NCBI RefSeq assembly: GCF_000016325.1 | Contig: NC_009436.1 | Location: 930,001-994,000 of the forward strand | DNA: 64,000 bases | Direction of reading: 5' to 3' | Origin: Enterobacter sp. 638 | GTDB taxonomy: Bacteria > Pseudomonadota > Gammaproteobacteria > Enterobacterales > Enterobacteriaceae | Shown: one piece after another, positions 27,738 through 39,599 of the stretch | Layout: every line of letters begins with the position of its first letter | How positions within the stretch are numbered: the stretch's first letter is position 1 | Translations under genes and position numbers: made by a program | Notes under the pieces: generated by a model | What the model was told of the DNA's origin: nothing | The model's database searches: none | What the model saw: the letters and a program-made list of their open reading frames with translations, nothing else

Positions 27738-28415
27738 ATGAAGGCAACATTGGCGATCCTCACCATTGGTGTGGTTCCTGTTAGCGAAGTGTTACCGCTC
27801 TTAACCGAGCATGTCTCTGAACAACAGATTACGCATCTCAGCCTGCTCGCTGGGATCAGTCGGGAAGAGGTCATGGAAGACTACGCGATTGGGACCGGGG
27901 AGGATCCGCTGCCGACCATGTTAAGCGACGGTGAGCTTGCACACGTCTCCCACCAAAAAGTGGAGCGAGCGCTACAGGGCATCATCGAAGTTCTCGATAA
28001 TCAAGGGTATGACGTTATTCTGCTGATGAGCACCGCCCCGATTTCCGGGCTGGTCGCGCGAAATTCTATCCTGCTTGAACCCATGCGCATTATTCCGCCG
28101 CTGGTGGCCTCTATCGTGGATGGTCATCAGGTGGGCGTCATTGTCCCTATCCAGGAACTGCTGGATAATCAGGCGAACAAATGGAAAGTTCTGCAAAAAA
28201 TGCCGCTCTTTGCGCTGGCCAACCCCATCTGGGACAGCGAAACAAAGCTCATCGCCGCAGGACGTGAACTTCTCGACCAGGGCGCAGACGTTTTAATGCT
28301 CGATTGTTTGGGATTCCACCAGCGCCATCGCGATTTGCTGCAAAAAGCGCTCGATGTGCCTGTGCTGTTATCCAACGTGCTGGTGACGCGGCTAGCGTCT
28401 GAATTATTGGCCTGA
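27738..28415 (+). CDS. aroM: AroM family protein
   Basis: A 225-residue protein of the AroM family (Asp/Glu/hydantoin racemase-like fold), same length as the E. coli protein. Visible family elements are [16 protein letters not shown] at the start and [19 protein letters not shown], in which the conserved Cys may be catalytic. Despite its name it has no proven role in aromatic synthesis; in E. coli it is co-transcribed with aroL and yaiA under TyrR. Confidence 0.93.
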   Translation: MKATLAILTIGVVPVSEVLPLLTEHVSEQQITHLSLLAGISREEVMEDYAIGTGEDPLPTMLSDGELAHVSHQKVERALQGIIEVLDNQGYDVILLMSTAPISGLVARNSILLEPMRIIPPLVASIVDGHQVGVIVPIQELLDNQANKWKVLQKMPLFALANPIWDSETKLIAAGRELLDQGADVLMLDCLGFHQRHRDLLQKALDVPVLLSNVLVTRLASELLA

Positions 28416-28453
28416 TGATTTTGCGTGACAGGCACGAAGGATGGCCCCTATAG

Positions 28454-28774
<321 letters not shown>

Positions 28775-28781
28775 TGATTCT

Positions 28782-28803
28782 CCCTCTCCCCGTGGGGAGA
28801 GGG
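28782..28803. terminator. Bidirectional terminator/REP-like palindrome between ppnP and rdgC
   Basis: CCCTCTCCCC and GGGGAGAGGG pair around two or three bases, followed by TTT. The sequence is a short form of the CCCTCTCCC palindrome found in the 57-bp units. It serves the ends of both convergent genes. Confidence 0.65.
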
Positions 28804-28813
28804 TTTCACAGCA

Positions 28814-29725
28814 TTAACGCTGTGCTTCTCCGCCTAAACCTTCGACCAGGTTTTTAATCAGCGCCGCCAGCTCACCCGTCATCAGGATGAAGTCGGCATC
28901 AAAGCGTCCGCTGACATCTTCACGCTCAATATCTTCGTTTTGATCGCGCAATTCATCGCAGAACTTCAGACGTTTAATCGAGCCGTCATCGCACATCACA
29001 AACTGAATTCGCTGCTGCCAGTCGAGCGCCAGCTTGGTCACCAGTTTGCCAGCTTCAATGTGTACCGCAATTTCGTCACACACCAGATCCTGTTTCTTCG
29101 CGCGGATCACGCCGCCATCTTCAAGGATCGCTTTTAATTCGGCTTCATCGAGCAGCTGGAACCCTTGCGCCGGGCTGCCGCTACGCACCCATTCGGTGAG
29201 CGTCAGTTCGATAGGATTTTCCATCGTCAGCGGAACTACCGGCAGTGAACCCAGGCTCTTACGCAGCAGGGCCAGCGTATCTTCCGCTTTTTTGGCACTG
29301 GCGCAGTCAACCATAATCAAATCGTTGACGGTGTCGATCCACATCATGGTCTGGTTGAAACGGCTAAAGGCGCGCGGCAACAGTGAGTGCAGCACTTCAT
29401 CCTTCAGTGAATCTTTTTCCGTTTTTTTCAGCTTGCGGCCCTGTTCAGCCTCCAGCTTGAAAATCTTGGCTTCGAGCGCCTGCTTCACCACGGGGGATGG
29501 CAGGATTTTCTCTTCTTTACGCGCGCAAAGGATGATTTGACCATTGGTCGTGTGGGTCAGTGCATCACTTTGTGAACCCATCGGTGCAACCCAACCGGTT
29601 TTCGCCATATCCTGGCTACCGCAAGGGGTAAACGTGTACGCGGCTAACTGTTTTTCCATCTCTTCAGCCTGCAGCGAAACCTCGCGGCTGAGACGGTAAA
29701 CCATCAAATTTTTGAACCACAGCAT
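28814..29725 (-). CDS. rdgC: Recombination-associated protein RdgC
   Basis: A 303-residue protein that forms a ring-shaped dimer on double-stranded DNA and dampens RecA filament formation. It is highly similar to the E. coli protein from [16 protein letters not shown] to the C-terminal [11 protein letters not shown]. The start MLWFKN is chosen over MEIIM four codons upstream because it fits the family. It is divergent from mak. Confidence 0.96.
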   Translation of the reverse strand: MLWFKNLMVYRLSREVSLQAEEMEKQLAAYTFTPCGSQDMAKTGWVAPMGSQSDALTHTTNGQIILCARKEEKILPSPVVKQALEAKIFKLEAEQGRKLKKTEKDSLKDEVLHSLLPRAFSRFNQTMMWIDTVNDLIMVDCASAKKAEDTLALLRKSLGSLPVVPLTMENPIELTLTEWVRSGSPAQGFQLLDEAELKAILEDGGVIRAKKQDLVCDEIAVHIEAGKLVTKLALDWQQRIQFVMCDDGSIKRLKFCDELRDQNEDIEREDVSGRFDADFILMTGELAALIKNLVEGLGGEAQR

Positions 29726-29848
29726 GATAATTTCCACGGCCTTGTCGTTAAATCAGCGGGCATGATAACGAATTGTGGCATGGCTTGCATTGCTAATCAG
29801 GTGGCCTGCTTCTACTCTGTTGATAATCAAAATAATGAGGAGAGTCCT

Positions 29849-30754
29849 GTGCGTATTGGTATTGATTTGGGCGGCACCAAAACAGAAGTCATTGCGCTTA
29901 GCGATCAGGGCGAACAATTGTTCCGACACCGCCTGCCTACGCCGCGTGATGATTATCAGCAAACCATTGAAACCATCGCCTCGCTGGTGGAGATGGCGGA
30001 AAAGGCAACGGGGCAGGCTGGCACTGTCGGAATGGGGATTCCGGGGTCGATTTCGCCCTATACCGGGGTGGTGAAAAACGCGAATTCCACGTGGCTTAAC
30101 GGCCAGCCGTTCGATAAAGATTTGAGCGTGCGCCTCCATCGCGAGGTGCGTCTGGCGAACGATGCCAACTGTCTTGCCGTTTCAGAAGCGATAGACGGCG
30201 CAGCAGCAGGCGCGCAGACGGTATTTGCGGTGATTATTGGTACGGGCTGCGGTTCTGGCTTAGCGTTTGGCGGACGCGCGCACATTGGCGGCAACGGCAC
30301 GGCGGGCGAGTGGGGACATAATCCGCTGCCGTGGATGGACGAAGACGAACTGAAATACCGCGCCGAAGTTCCGTGTTATTGCGGTAAGCAGGGCTGTATC
30401 GAAACCTTTATTTCCGGAACCGGATTCGCCACCGATTATCGTCGTTTGAGCGGACATGCGTTAAAAGGCAACGAGATTATGCGTCTTGTCGAAGAGCACG
30501 ATGCGGTTGCCGAACTGGCGCTCAATCGCTACGAAATGCGTCTGGCGAAATCGCTGGCCCACGTGGTGAACATTCTCGACCCGGACGTGATCGTCCTCGG
30601 CGGCGGGATGAGTAATGTTGACCGGATCTACACCACGGTTCCGCATCTAATGAAGCAGTGGGTCTTTGGCGGCGAATGTGAAACCCCAATCCGCAAAGCA
30701 GTGCACGGGGATTCGAGCGGCGTGCGCGGCGCGGCATGGCTGTGGCCGCAGTAA
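29849..30754 (+). CDS. mak: Manno(fructo)kinase
   Basis: A 301-residue ROK-family sugar kinase that phosphorylates fructose and mannose. It has the ATP-binding DLGGTKTEV at the N-terminus, the catalytic Asp in [16 protein letters not shown], and the ROK zinc motif GHNPLPW...[15 protein letters not shown]. The start is GTG at 29849 behind TGAGGAGAG; the frame extends upstream to 29762 without support. E. coli has araJ between mak and sbcC; here repeat DNA fills that place. Confidence 0.95.
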   Translation: MRIGIDLGGTKTEVIALSDQGEQLFRHRLPTPRDDYQQTIETIASLVEMAEKATGQAGTVGMGIPGSISPYTGVVKNANSTWLNGQPFDKDLSVRLHREVRLANDANCLAVSEAIDGAAAGAQTVFAVIIGTGCGSGLAFGGRAHIGGNGTAGEWGHNPLPWMDEDELKYRAEVPCYCGKQGCIETFISGTGFATDYRRLSGHALKGNEIMRLVEEHDAVAELALNRYEMRLAKSLAHVVNILDPDVIVLGGGMSNVDRIYTTVPHLMKQWVFGGECETPIRKAVHGDSSGVRGAAWLWPQ

Positions 30755-30796
30755 TTTTTTAATTATGTAGCACCAGAAATGGTTGCCTAAAAATAA

Positions 30797-31057
30797 AAGG
30801 CTTAAGGCGACGCCCTGGTCCGGCTGTAAATCGGTGAGTCGTTGACCAAAGGCCGGGGCGATGCGCGGAGGGGGCGTGACCTGCATGGATGCAGGATCAC
30901 GCCCGATCCGAAGCCGTAGGGAATAAGACGAACGCATCGCGAAGCGGCGATTTTCTTGCCGGGAGCCCGGGTCGCCAGGGCGGTAGCGATTGAGCCGCCA
31001 TGGCACGTTCACGGGTTCCGTCATCACAGAGAAGCACGTGTCTGGAAGTGAACTGAA
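30797..31057 (-). repeat. Dispersed repeat element, copy C (inverted, one end missing)
   Basis: Read on the minus strand this copy has the same order of blocks as copies A and B: a degenerate end TTCAGTTCACTTCC (complement of 31044-31057), GTGAACGTGCC, the hairpin (GCCATGGCGG/CCGCCCTGGC, one mismatch), CCCGGCAAGAAAATCG, a GC-rich palindromic middle, and GATTTACAGCCGGACCAGGGC. The far terminal repeat is not recognisable, so the copy is truncated near 30797. A degenerate 57-bp-type palindrome (31076-31114) lies just outside the intact end, as at copy A. The whole mak-sbcC gap (30755-31150) is made of this repeat DNA; nothing gene-like is supported. Confidence 0.72.
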
Positions 31058-31150
31058 TCACCTCCTGAGCTGAATGTCCCCCTTCACCCTAAACCTCTCC
31101 CTAAATGTAGAGGTGATCTACTGTGCAACTCATCAATATGTGAGATGTCC

Positions 31151-34100
31151 TCACTCCACCGCAAACACCTTATCCAGCTTGCTGTATCCCAGCCCGTTAA
31201 TTTTCTTCACTTTGATCTGCACAGGAATGCGCTCTTTCATTGCTTCCACATGACTGATCACGCCGATAGTTTTTCCCGTCGCGTTCAGCGCATCGAGCGC
31301 GTCGAGTGCGGTATCCAGCGTTTCGCTATCCAGCGTACCGAATCCCTCGTCGAGGAACAGGGAATCAATACGCGTTTTGTGGCTCACCAGGTCAGAAAGC
31401 GCCAGCGCCAGCGCCAGGCTCACCAGGAAACTCTCGCCTCCGGAGAGGGTTCGCGTGTCGCGTACCGCGTCGGCCTGCCACGTATCTACCACTTCCAGCT
31501 CCAGCGCGTCGCTCGCTTTGCGTTGCAGAAGATAGCGGCCATGCAGGCGATTCAACTGCTGATTCGCCAGCCATACCAGATTGTCGAGCGTCAACCCCTG
31601 AGCGAATTTACGGAAACGATCGCCCGTACTGGAGCCGATCAGCGCGTTCAGATATCCCCAGTCATCCGCAAGGCGAGCCGCCTCGTCAATCTGCTGGATA
31701 AGCGCCTGCTGCTGCTGCCGGTTCTCGCCATCCTGCCTGAGCTGCTGGCTGATCTCACCCTGACGGGTGCTATTTTCACGCAGACGTTGCGCCAGTTGCT
31801 GGAGTTCAAGCTGCAGTGTCGGCACATCCGACTGCAATCCTTCCGGACGCTGCGCCAGATGCTCGCTCAGCAATTGATTTGCCTGACGCACCAGCGCTGT
31901 CGCTTGCTGAATCCGGTTTTCCAGCGTTTGCTTTAACGTTTCCAGACGCTGCATCGTGTCGGCATCAAGCAAAGCGCGCAGGAACGCATCGCAGTCGGGG
32001 AATGCGCTTCCCGCCAGCGCAGCGGCAAATTGCGCCTGCGCTTGCTGCATGCGCTCGGTTTCAAGGCTTTCCTGCTGCTGCAATGTCGCAAGTTGGCTTT
32101 GCAGCGAGACGCATTCATTGTGGATCTCGCGCCAGTTATCCGGAATAACGGATTCCGCGTCTTCTGTGTCCGTCGCGGGCAGCGTATCCAGCAGCGGCGT
32201 TAGGGCGTTGATACGTTCCTGAAGGGCGGTGAGCTGATTCTGCTGCGCCTGCCAGTGCGACGATTCGCTTTCGCGCTCGGTGAGCCAGAGCGTTTCAGCA
32301 CCCTCATCGGGGACCTTCAACGACAGCGCATTCAGCGCGTTTTCCAGCGTCAGGCGTGTTGTAGCAATCTGCTGCTGGAGTTGCCGCTCCTGGTGTTCCT
32401 GTTCATTAAGCTGGCTTTGTAAGACCAGGCGCTGACTGAGTTGATACAGCTGGCGCTCGTACTGCTCCTGTTCGTTCAGCCACGGAGCAATATCATCAAT
32501 ATTCAAAGTAACGTTCAGGGTTGCACACAGTTCGCGCCACGCGCTCGTGAGTGTTTGCGCTTCCTGGGCGAGCGTCTGCGCCTCGTCGGTGTCGCGCTGA
32601 ATCTGACTGGCCAGGGCATTGACTTGCCCCAACACCAGCAGCCCCTCCTCTTTTAGCGCTGCGACCTCTTTTTCCATCGCATCACGGCGGCGCTGATTTT
32701 CTGTTATTTCCAACGCCTGGTATTGCTCCACCGCAGGATGCTCAGTTGAACCGCAGAGCAAGCAGGGTTTTCCCGCTTCAAGACGGGCTCGATAACCCTC
32801 GAGATCTTTAATCTCGGCTTCTCGCTCGCATAAGGCTTTAACATCCAGAAAATGCTGGTGTTTCTCTTTATACTGCTGTCGACGCAGGGCCAACGTCTCG
32901 TTCAGTTTTATCTGCTCCGCCTGCGCCTTTTGCACGCTTTCCGCGTTTTGAACGATGCGTTTTTGCAGCGGTTGATAACGGGCATGAAGGGTGGTCAACT
33001 GCTGGCGAGATGCACGCGACGCCGTTTGCTGGTCCATCGCCGCAGCGACTTCATCAGCGGTCAGCGTCAGGGCGATCTCTGGCGCGTTCGCCAGTTTTTG
33101 CCGCAGCTCGGTGATGCGTCCGGTCAGCGTCGCTATCTGGCTTTTGTCGCGATTAAGCTGAGCAAAATGCGCTCGCCAGCCTGCGATTTCCTGCCCCCAC
33201 AGACGGAAACGATCATGCCCGGCTAGCCACTGTGTCAGTGCCGAAAGCTCGGTTTGCAACCGGTCGCGGGTGCGCAGCGCACCGTTGCGGATGCGCGCGC
33301 GCAGTGCTGCCCGAGACAGTAAGCGAGTATTCACTTCCTGAGTCTGCTGTTGGGTTTGTGTGAGACGCGTCGTCTGTTCCTGCTGACGTTCCCAGAGTGG
33401 GCGCAGCACTGCGGCGGGCTGGGCGTGAAGCAATTTATCCAGGTCTGGTGCGGCGTCGGTGAGCGCCTGTTGCGCCTCCTGTTGCGAGGTTAACGCGCGC
33501 TGCTGTTCACGCTGGAGTTCCTCATGACGGGTCAACCAGTGAAAATCGCGCTGGTGATTCTGTTGCTGTACCAGCAGCATTTTCTCTTCGTCAGTAAGTG
33601 CCTGCAAACTCTGGGTGAGCTGCTGTTGCTGCTCTTCGCTCAGTAAAATCACACCAGCCGCTTGCGCTTCGCGCTTTTCGAGCTCCGTGCGTGCGGCTTT
33701 GTGTTGTTCAAAGACCCTTGCGGAAATCTGACCGTAAATCTCGGTTCCGGTAAGTTCTTCCAGCAGCTCGGCGCGTTCGCCAGGTTTGGCATTGAGGAAG
33801 GCGGCAAATTGCCCCTGCGACAACAGCATAGAGCGCGTGAAACGATCGTAATCCAGACCGGTCAGCGTGGCTGTTTGCTCAATTTTGTCTGTGGCTTTGT
33901 CAGACAGAATTTTACCGTCTTCGCAGCGCGCCAGCTCTACGCGCGGTGCCTGTAAATTCCCGTCAGGCTGATTACGCGCGCGGCTTTGGCTCCAGAAAGC
34001 GCGATAAGCGGTGCCCTTAACCTCAAATTCCACTTCCGCCAGACATTCAGCGGTGTCGCGCGTCATGAGATCATTTTGTGATTGTGTGACTTTATTCAGA

Positions 34101-34279
34101 CGCGGCGTCTGGTGATACAGCGCGAGGCAGATGGCGTCGAGCAGGGTGGTTTTGCCTGCGCCGGTCGCGCCGGTAATTGCGAAAAGACCGTTACTGGCGA
34201 ACGGCTCGGCGGTGAAATCAATTTTCCATTCGCCCTTCAGGGAGTTGATGTTTTTCAAACGCAGGCTGAGAATTTTCAT
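31151..34279 (-). CDS. sbcC: Exonuclease SbcCD, ATPase subunit SbcC
   Basis: A 1042-residue SMC-like protein. The N-terminal half-site has Walker [17 protein letters not shown] (about 33-48). Two long coiled-coil arms flank a zinc hook CLLCGS in the middle (about residues 500-505). The C-terminal half-site carries the signature [17 protein letters not shown] and Walker [15 protein letters not shown]. With SbcD it forms the bacterial Mre11-Rad50 nuclease, which cuts hairpins and processes blocked DNA ends. Its start overlaps the sbcD stop (ATGA), showing an operon. Slightly shorter than the 1048 residues of E. coli. Confidence 0.96.
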   Translation of the reverse strand: MKILSLRLKNINSLKGEWKIDFTAEPFASNGLFAITGATGAGKTTLLDAICLALYHQTPRLNKVTQSQNDLMTRDTAECLAEVEFEVKGTAYRAFWSQSRARNQPDGNLQAPRVELARCEDGKILSDKATDKIEQTATLTGLDYDRFTRSMLLSQGQFAAFLNAKPGERAELLEELTGTEIYGQISARVFEQHKAARTELEKREAQAAGVILLSEEQQQQLTQSLQALTDEEKMLLVQQQNHQRDFHWLTRHEELQREQQRALTSQQEAQQALTDAAPDLDKLLHAQPAAVLRPLWERQQEQTTRLTQTQQQTQEVNTRLLSRAALRARIRNGALRTRDRLQTELSALTQWLAGHDRFRLWGQEIAGWRAHFAQLNRDKSQIATLTGRITELRQKLANAPEIALTLTADEVAAAMDQQTASRASRQQLTTLHARYQPLQKRIVQNAESVQKAQAEQIKLNETLALRRQQYKEKHQHFLDVKALCEREAEIKDLEGYRARLEAGKPCLLCGSTEHPAVEQYQALEITENQRRRDAMEKEVAALKEEGLLVLGQVNALASQIQRDTDEAQTLAQEAQTLTSAWRELCATLNVTLNIDDIAPWLNEQEQYERQLYQLSQRLVLQSQLNEQEHQERQLQQQIATTRLTLENALNALSLKVPDEGAETLWLTERESESSHWQAQQNQLTALQERINALTPLLDTLPATDTEDAESVIPDNWREIHNECVSLQSQLATLQQQESLETERMQQAQAQFAAALAGSAFPDCDAFLRALLDADTMQRLETLKQTLENRIQQATALVRQANQLLSEHLAQRPEGLQSDVPTLQLELQQLAQRLRENSTRQGEISQQLRQDGENRQQQQALIQQIDEAARLADDWGYLNALIGSSTGDRFRKFAQGLTLDNLVWLANQQLNRLHGRYLLQRKASDALELEVVDTWQADAVRDTRTLSGGESFLVSLALALALSDLVSHKTRIDSLFLDEGFGTLDSETLDTALDALDALNATGKTIGVISHVEAMKERIPVQIKVKKINGLGYSKLDKVFAVE

Positions 34280-35481
34280 GCGTTTTCTTCCTCATTATTG
34301 AGCGCATGCAGCGTATGGGTGAACAGCTCGTTCAGTCTGGCGCGCTGCGCGTCGTCAATCTCTTCCTGCGCCAGTCGGCGTTCAAAAACCTCTCCGACTT
34401 TCAGCTCGCTGAGCGTTTCGCGTTGCGCACTGAGCAGAATTTTCTCGCGCTGTTCGCGACTGCGGCGCACCAGTAAAACCTCAACCGGCAGCGTTTCCGT
34501 GAGTGCCTGGATTTTGCGCTGCATATCGTGCAGATAGTCGTCTGTCGTGATTTCGATATCCAGCCACACGGGCGGGATTTGCTCCACGTCGCGCCACTGC
34601 TCAAGCTGTGCGGTGATGGCCGCCAGATCGCCTTTTAGCACCGCCAGCGGCTGAGTCACCGGCACTTCCAGCGTGTCTACCGCGCTGAGTTTCCCGTCGA
34701 CAAAACTGACCAGATGCACGCTTTTGGGTTTGCCCGTTTCGTCAAAGCTGAGCGAAATGGGCGATCCGCAGTAGCGAATATGTTCGCTGCCGCCAATCTT
34801 CTGCGCCCGGTGGATATGGCCGAGTGCGATGTAATCGGCGGGTGGGAAATTCTGCGCCGGGAATGCATCCAGCGTACCGATATAAATTTCGCGTACCGCG
34901 TCACTTTTACTGGCGCCGACGGTGGTTAAATGGCCGGTGGCGATAACGGGCAGCGCCGCTTCACCGCGCAAGGCGCAGGCGTCGAAAAATTGCTGCTGAT
35001 AGTAGTCGGTAATAGCCTGCAGCAGGTGCTTTTGCTTTTCGCCGCCGGTCAGACCGGCCTGGCTTTGAACGATGTCACGTGGACGCAAAAAGGGAATCGG
35101 GCAGATAACGGCGCCCGGCGTGCCGTCGCGTTTTTTGATGATTTGCGGTGCGTGCCCGGCGTTTGCCACTACAGTGGTATTCAGAAAGGCCAGAATATCG
35201 CGTGACTCATTCAGCGTTGCCACCGAGTCGTGATTGCCCGCGACGATGACCAGATGACAGCCCGTTTTCTGTAAATTGACCACGAAGCGGTTATAGATTT
35301 CGCGCGCATAGCTGGGCGGCGATCCGGTGTCAAAAATATCACCGGCGACAATGATTGCGTCAACCTGGTGCGTCAGCGCTGTTTCCAGCAGCCAGTTCAG
35401 GAACGCTTCGTGTTCGGCCGCGCGGCTTTTGCTGTAAAAATTTTGACCCAGATGCCAGTCCGAGGTGTGAAGTATGCGCAT
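34276..35481 (-). CDS. sbcD: Exonuclease SbcCD, nuclease subunit SbcD
   Basis: A 401-residue Mre11-type metallophosphoesterase. The two-metal site motifs run in order from the N-terminus: [34 protein letters not shown], and [10 protein letters not shown]. It supplies the nuclease activity of the SbcCD complex. Length is one residue over E. coli SbcD. The first gene of sbcDC, divergent from phoB. Confidence 0.96.
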   Translation of the reverse strand: MRILHTSDWHLGQNFYSKSRAAEHEAFLNWLLETALTHQVDAIIVAGDIFDTGSPPSYAREIYNRFVVNLQKTGCHLVIVAGNHDSVATLNESRDILAFLNTTVVANAGHAPQIIKKRDGTPGAVICPIPFLRPRDIVQSQAGLTGGEKQKHLLQAITDYYQQQFFDACALRGEAALPVIATGHLTTVGASKSDAVREIYIGTLDAFPAQNFPPADYIALGHIHRAQKIGGSEHIRYCGSPISLSFDETGKPKSVHLVSFVDGKLSAVDTLEVPVTQPLAVLKGDLAAITAQLEQWRDVEQIPPVWLDIEITTDDYLHDMQRKIQALTETLPVEVLLVRRSREQREKILLSAQRETLSELKVGEVFERRLAQEEIDDAQRARLNELFTHTLHALNNEEENA

Positions 35482-35785
35482 AACAGATCCGTGGCAAAAA
35501 AAGGTGAAAGGGATTATACACTTGATCCTTCAGGCTGCCTCTGTGTTGGCTGCATCAGCTCAATCCTGATGATTACGGGTGTCAGCATGGGGCTGTGAGA
35601 TGTGCCGACATGCGGCAACTTCGCGGCTTTTATGGCGATAAATGTCGAGGGAAGGGGAAATAACAGCTGTAATAAAACAATAGTTTGCTATTCATAGAGG
35701 CAATGTTTTTCATAAATCTGTCATAAATCTGACGCATAATGACGCCGCATTACAAACTTTTAACCTCAATAAGACAGGGTAAAGT
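35482..35785. other. Divergent sbcD/phoB intergenic region
   Basis: This 304-bp stretch has no gene. Its right part (35690-35785) carries the phoB promoter and Pho box; the left part must hold the sbcD promoter, for which I see no clear core. Bases 35640-35705 are AT-rich. Confidence 0.6.
35707..35742 (+). promoter_or_regulatory. Pho box and -10 of phoB
   Basis: TTTTCATAAATCTGTCATAA (35707-35726) is followed by ATCTGACGCATAATG, the same run as the autoregulated E. coli phoB promoter. Direct repeats of C(T)GTCATAAATCT spaced 11 bases apart form the PhoB site, and CATAAT (about 35735-35740) serves as the -10. Confidence 0.9.
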
Positions 35786-36475
35786 ATGGCGAGACGTATT
35801 CTGGTCGTAGAAGATGAAGCTCCAATTCGTGAAATGGTGTGCTTCGTGCTCGAACAAAACGGTTTTCAGCCGATAGAAGCTGAAGATTATGACAGCGCGG
35901 TGAATCAGCTGAACGAACCCTGGCCTGATTTGATTCTGCTTGACTGGATGTTGCCTGGCGGCTCTGGACTGCAATTTATCAAACATATCAAACGTGAAGC
36001 GATGACCCGCGATATTCCTGTCGTTATGCTCACGGCGCGCGGTGAAGAAGAAGATCGCGTGCGCGGGCTGGAAACGGGTGCAGATGATTACATCACTAAG
36101 CCGTTTTCACCGAAGGAGCTGGTGGCGCGTATTAAAGCGGTGATGCGCCGTATTTCTCCGATGGCGGTGGAAGAGGTGATTGAGATGCAGGGACTGAGTC
36201 TGGATCCTACGTCGCATCGCGTGATGACGGGTGAAAATCCGCTCGACATGGGACCGACCGAATTTAAGCTGTTGCACTTCTTTATGACGCATCCGGAACG
36301 CGTTTACAGTCGTGAGCAGTTGCTGAATAACGTTTGGGGAACGAACGTGTATGTCGAGGACAGAACGGTTGATGTGCATATTCGCCGCTTGCGAAAAGCG
36401 CTGGAACACAGCGGCCACGATCGCATGGTGCAAACGGTGCGCGGCACGGGTTATCGTTTTTCGACCCGTTTCTGA
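35786..36475 (+). CDS. phoB: Phosphate regulon response regulator PhoB
   Basis: A 229-residue OmpR-family regulator. Receiver domain with acidic residues E9-D10, phosphoacceptor D53 ([10 protein letters not shown]), and K in [11 protein letters not shown]-terminal winged helix (about 130-229) ending [12 protein letters not shown]. Phosphorylated PhoB binds Pho boxes and turns on phoA, psiF, the pst system and itself. It is followed after 21 bp by phoR. Confidence 0.97.
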   Translation: MARRILVVEDEAPIREMVCFVLEQNGFQPIEAEDYDSAVNQLNEPWPDLILLDWMLPGGSGLQFIKHIKREAMTRDIPVVMLTARGEEEDRVRGLETGADDYITKPFSPKELVARIKAVMRRISPMAVEEVIEMQGLSLDPTSHRVMTGENPLDMGPTEFKLLHFFMTHPERVYSREQLLNNVWGTNVYVEDRTVDVHIRRLRKALEHSGHDRMVQTVRGTGYRFSTRF

Positions 36476-36496
36476 ACACTGACAGGAGTGTGACGC

Positions 36497-37792
36497 GTGC
36501 TGGAACGTCTGTCATGGAAAAGGCTCGTTTTTGAACTGATCTTATGCTGTCTCCCGGCCTTCATTTTGGGGGCTGTTTTTGGCTATCTGCCGTGGTTTTT
36601 ACTGGCGGCAGTGACCGGCCTGTTAATCTGGCACTTTTGGAATTTACTGCGTCTGTCGTGGTGGCTGTGGGTGGATCGCAGCATGACGCCGCCGCCGGGG
36701 AGCGGAAGCTGGGAGCCGTTGCTTTACGGCTTACACCAGATGCAGATGCGTAATAAAAAGCGTCGTCGTGAGCTGGGAAGCCTGATCAAGCGCTTCCGTA
36801 GCGGCGCAGAATCGTTGCCGGATGCGGTGATCCTCACCACCGAAGAAGGGACGATTTTCTGGTGTAATGGTCTTGCACAACAGCTACTTGGACTCCGCTG
36901 GCCAGACGATAACGGCCAGAATATCCTGAACCTTCTGCGTTACCCCGAATTCACGCTGTATCTGAAAAAACGGGAATTTACTCGCCCGCACAATCTGGTG
37001 CTGAATAATGGCCGTCACCTTGAGATTCGCGTCATGCCTTACAGCGACAAGCAGTGGTTGATGGTGGCGCGTGATGTGACCCAAATGCACCAGCTTGAAG
37101 GGGCTCGTCGTAATTTCTTTGCCAACGTCAGCCACGAACTGCGCACGCCGTTGACCGTGCTTCAGGGGTATCTGGAGATGATGCAGGAGCAAACGCTGGA
37201 AGGCGCGCCGCGAGAGAAAGCATTACATACGATGCGTGAGCAAACGCATCGCATGGAAGGACTGGTCAAGCAGCTCCTGACGCTGTCGAAAATTGAAGCC
37301 GCCCCGACCCTGGCACTGAATGAAACTATTGATGTTCCGATGATGCTGCGCGTGGTGGAGCGGGAAGCGCAAACGTTGAGCCATAAAAAGCATCAGCTGA
37401 CGTTTGAGGTTGATAGCGCGCTGAAAGTTCTCGGCAGTGAAGAGCAACTGCGCAGTGCGATATCGAATCTGGTCTATAACGCCGTAAATCACACGCCGGA
37501 AGGCACCCACATTGTGGTGCGCTGGCAGCATGTGCCGACGGGGGCCGAATTTAGCGTCGAAGACAACGGACCGGGCATTGGGCCGGAGCACATTCCGCGT
37601 CTGACCGAGCGTTTCTATCGCGTCGATAAAGCGCGCTCACGACAAACGGGCGGCAGTGGGCTGGGTCTGGCGATTGTGAAGCATGCATTGAATCATCACG
37701 ATAGCCGTCTTGATATTCAGAGTACGCCGGGTAAAGGAACGCGATTCAGTTTTGTCATCCCGGAACGATTAATTGCCAAAAAAAGTGCCTGA
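36497..37792 (+). CDS. phoR: Phosphate regulon sensor histidine kinase PhoR
   Basis: A 431-residue membrane kinase, same length as in E. coli. Two N-terminal membrane segments (about 10-60), a charged linker, a PAS domain (about 95-195), the H box [19 protein letters not shown] (His about 213), and a HATPase domain with N box [22 protein letters not shown] and [14 protein letters not shown]. It phosphorylates PhoB in low phosphate and dephosphorylates it when the Pst transporter is saturated. The start codon is GTG at 36497 behind GACAGGAGTG. Confidence 0.97.
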   Translation: MLERLSWKRLVFELILCCLPAFILGAVFGYLPWFLLAAVTGLLIWHFWNLLRLSWWLWVDRSMTPPPGSGSWEPLLYGLHQMQMRNKKRRRELGSLIKRFRSGAESLPDAVILTTEEGTIFWCNGLAQQLLGLRWPDDNGQNILNLLRYPEFTLYLKKREFTRPHNLVLNNGRHLEIRVMPYSDKQWLMVARDVTQMHQLEGARRNFFANVSHELRTPLTVLQGYLEMMQEQTLEGAPREKALHTMREQTHRMEGLVKQLLTLSKIEAAPTLALNETIDVPMMLRVVEREAQTLSHKKHQLTFEVDSALKVLGSEEQLRSAISNLVYNAVNHTPEGTHIVVRWQHVPTGAEFSVEDNGPGIGPEHIPRLTERFYRVDKARSRQTGGSGLGLAIVKHALNHHDSRLDIQSTPGKGTRFSFVIPERLIAKKSA

Positions 37793-38201
37793 CACCAGGT
37801 GTGTCAGCCTTCCTTTCCACAGGCCAGCGTTTGCTGGCCTGTTTGCTTTGCAGTCAAGCGAAACGCGGATGAATTTTATACGGCTGATGCTTTTTTGTTC
37901 GCATGATTAGCCATGAGTTTTTCTTATACTTAGCGGATTGTGCTGGTCTGTTTTTTCATGCTGGCATATTGTTCTGGTTTTAAGATCCCTCCTTGCCTTT
38001 AAACGTTATAAGCGTTTAAATTGCGCCCCATATACTGTCAGACCGACTGTATTTGCGCGGTAAACCGAAAAACTATTCTTCGCTGCGCCAGGACGGGAGC
38101 ATATCCCGCTGAAATTGAGTTAATTTTCCGCCGTATCGTCCCGAGAGGGATGGCGAAAATGTCAACGTTTTCAACACCACATCCACAGGCAGTAAGGTTC
38201 T
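37793..38201. other. phoR-brnQ intergenic region and long brnQ leader
   Basis: The 409-bp gap holds the phoBR terminator, an AT-rich stretch (37850-38020) that should carry the brnQ promoter, and a longer leader. In the leader, a short frame begins at ATG 38159 (or 38150) behind GAGAGGGA and ends at 38227, overlapping the brnQ start; it would encode a 22-25-residue peptide with no run of Leu, Ile or Val. It may couple translation to brnQ or be chance. No riboswitch was recognised. Confidence 0.5.
37819..37842 (+). terminator. phoBR terminator
   Basis: ACAGGCCAGC, GTTT, GCTGGCCTGT forms a perfect 10-bp stem 27 bp after the phoR stop, followed by TTGCTTTG. A weak T-tail makes it a probable rather than certain terminator. 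Confidence 0.7.
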
Positions 38202-39521
38202 ATGACCCATCATTTAAAATCGCGTGACATCATCGCGCTGGGCTTTATGACTTTTGCGCTGTTCGTCGGCGCAGGTAATATCATTTTTCCTCCCATGGTT
38301 GGCTTGCAGGCGGGTGAACACGTCTGGATGGCGGCGTTTGGCTTCCTGATTACGGCTGTGGGTTTGCCGGTGCTTACCGTTGTCGCACTCGCGAAAGTGG
38401 GCGGCGGCGTGGATAGCCTCAGCGCACCGATTGGCAAAGTGGCCGGTGTGTTACTGGCGGTTGTGTGCTACCTGGCCATCGGGCCTCTGTTTGCAACGCC
38501 GCGTACCGCGACGGTCTCCTTTGAAGTCGGTATCGCGCCGTTGACCGGTGACGGTCCGCTGCCGCTGCTGATTTACAGCGTGGTGTACTTCGCGATTGTC
38601 ATTCTGGTGTCGCTCTATCCGGGTAAATTGCTGGATACCGTCGGTAATTTCCTTGCTCCGCTGAAAATTCTGGCGCTGATTGTGCTGGCGGTTGCCGCGG
38701 TGATTTGGCCTGCGGGTCCGATCAGCGATGCCATGGACGCTTATAAGAATGCGGCGTTCTCGAACGGGTTCGTTAACGGCTATCTGACGATGGATACGCT
38801 GGGTGCTATGGCGTTCGGTATTGTTATCGTCAACGCCGCACGTTCTCGCGGCGTGACCGAAGCGCGGCTGTTGACGCGGTATACCGTCTGGGCTGGCCTG
38901 ATGGCCGGTGCGGGTCTGGCACTGCTGTATCTGGCGCTGTTCCGCCTGGGTTCCGATAGCGCATCTCTGGTCGATCAGAGCGCAAACGGTGCCGCCATTC
39001 TGCATGCTTACGTTCAGCACACCTTTGGTGGCGCGGGCAGCTTCATGCTGGCGATTCTGATTTTCCTGGCGTGTCTGGTCACGGCCGTTGGCCTGACATG
39101 CGCCTGTGCAGAGTTCTTTGCGCAGTACGTTCCGCTCTCTTATCGCACGCTGGTGTTTATCCTCGGCGGCTTTTCGATGGCGGTTTCTAACCTGGGGCTG
39201 AGCCACCTGATTCAGGTCTCTATCCCGGTGCTGACCGCGATTTATCCGCCGTGTATCGTGCTGGTGGTGTTGAGCTTCACCCGCCCGTGGTGGAACAATT
39301 CCTCCCGAATTATTGCGCCTGCCATGTTTATCAGCTTTATTTTTGGTATCCTTGACGGGATTAAAGCGTCGGCCATTGGCGGTATACTTCCGGCCTGGAC
39401 TCAGCGTTTACCGCTGTCAGAGCAGGGGCTGGCCTGGTTGATGCCTTCCGTTGTGGCGCTGATTCTGGCGATTATCTGGGATCGAGCAGCAGGGCGGCAG
39501 GTCACTTCCAGCGCGCATTAA
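38202..39521 (+). CDS. brnQ: Branched-chain amino acid:cation symporter BrnQ
   Basis: A 439-residue, 12-helix inner-membrane protein of the LIVCS family, close to E. coli BrnQ ([23 protein letters not shown] at the start). It imports leucine, isoleucine and valine with sodium or protons. The ATG follows AGTAAGGTTCT. proY lies 78 bp downstream beyond a strong terminator. Confidence 0.95.
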   Translation: MTHHLKSRDIIALGFMTFALFVGAGNIIFPPMVGLQAGEHVWMAAFGFLITAVGLPVLTVVALAKVGGGVDSLSAPIGKVAGVLLAVVCYLAIGPLFATPRTATVSFEVGIAPLTGDGPLPLLIYSVVYFAIVILVSLYPGKLLDTVGNFLAPLKILALIVLAVAAVIWPAGPISDAMDAYKNAAFSNGFVNGYLTMDTLGAMAFGIVIVNAARSRGVTEARLLTRYTVWAGLMAGAGLALLYLALFRLGSDSASLVDQSANGAAILHAYVQHTFGGAGSFMLAILIFLACLVTAVGLTCACAEFFAQYVPLSYRTLVFILGGFSMAVSNLGLSHLIQVSIPVLTAIYPPCIVLVVLSFTRPWWNNSSRIIAPAMFISFIFGILDGIKASAIGGILPAWTQRLPLSEQGLAWLMPSVVALILAIIWDRAAGRQVTSSAH

Positions 39522-39539
39522 TCAATCACAAATTGTTTA

Positions 39540-39577
39540 ACCACGGGGCTTATGGCCCCGTGGTTTTTTGTTTTTTT
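39540..39577 (+). terminator. brnQ terminator
   Basis: ACCACGGGGC, TTATG, GCCCCGTGGT is a perfect 10-bp stem followed by TTTTTTGTTTTTTT, a canonical intrinsic terminator between brnQ and proY. Confidence 0.93.
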
Positions 39578-39599
39578 CGTGTTGAATGGCAAGATTTAA

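Noticed and set aside
30755-31150. A remnant of araJ, which lies between mak and sbcC in E. coli
   Set aside because: No AraJ-like peptide is recognisable in any frame; the gap is repeat DNA. araJ is simply not at this locus.
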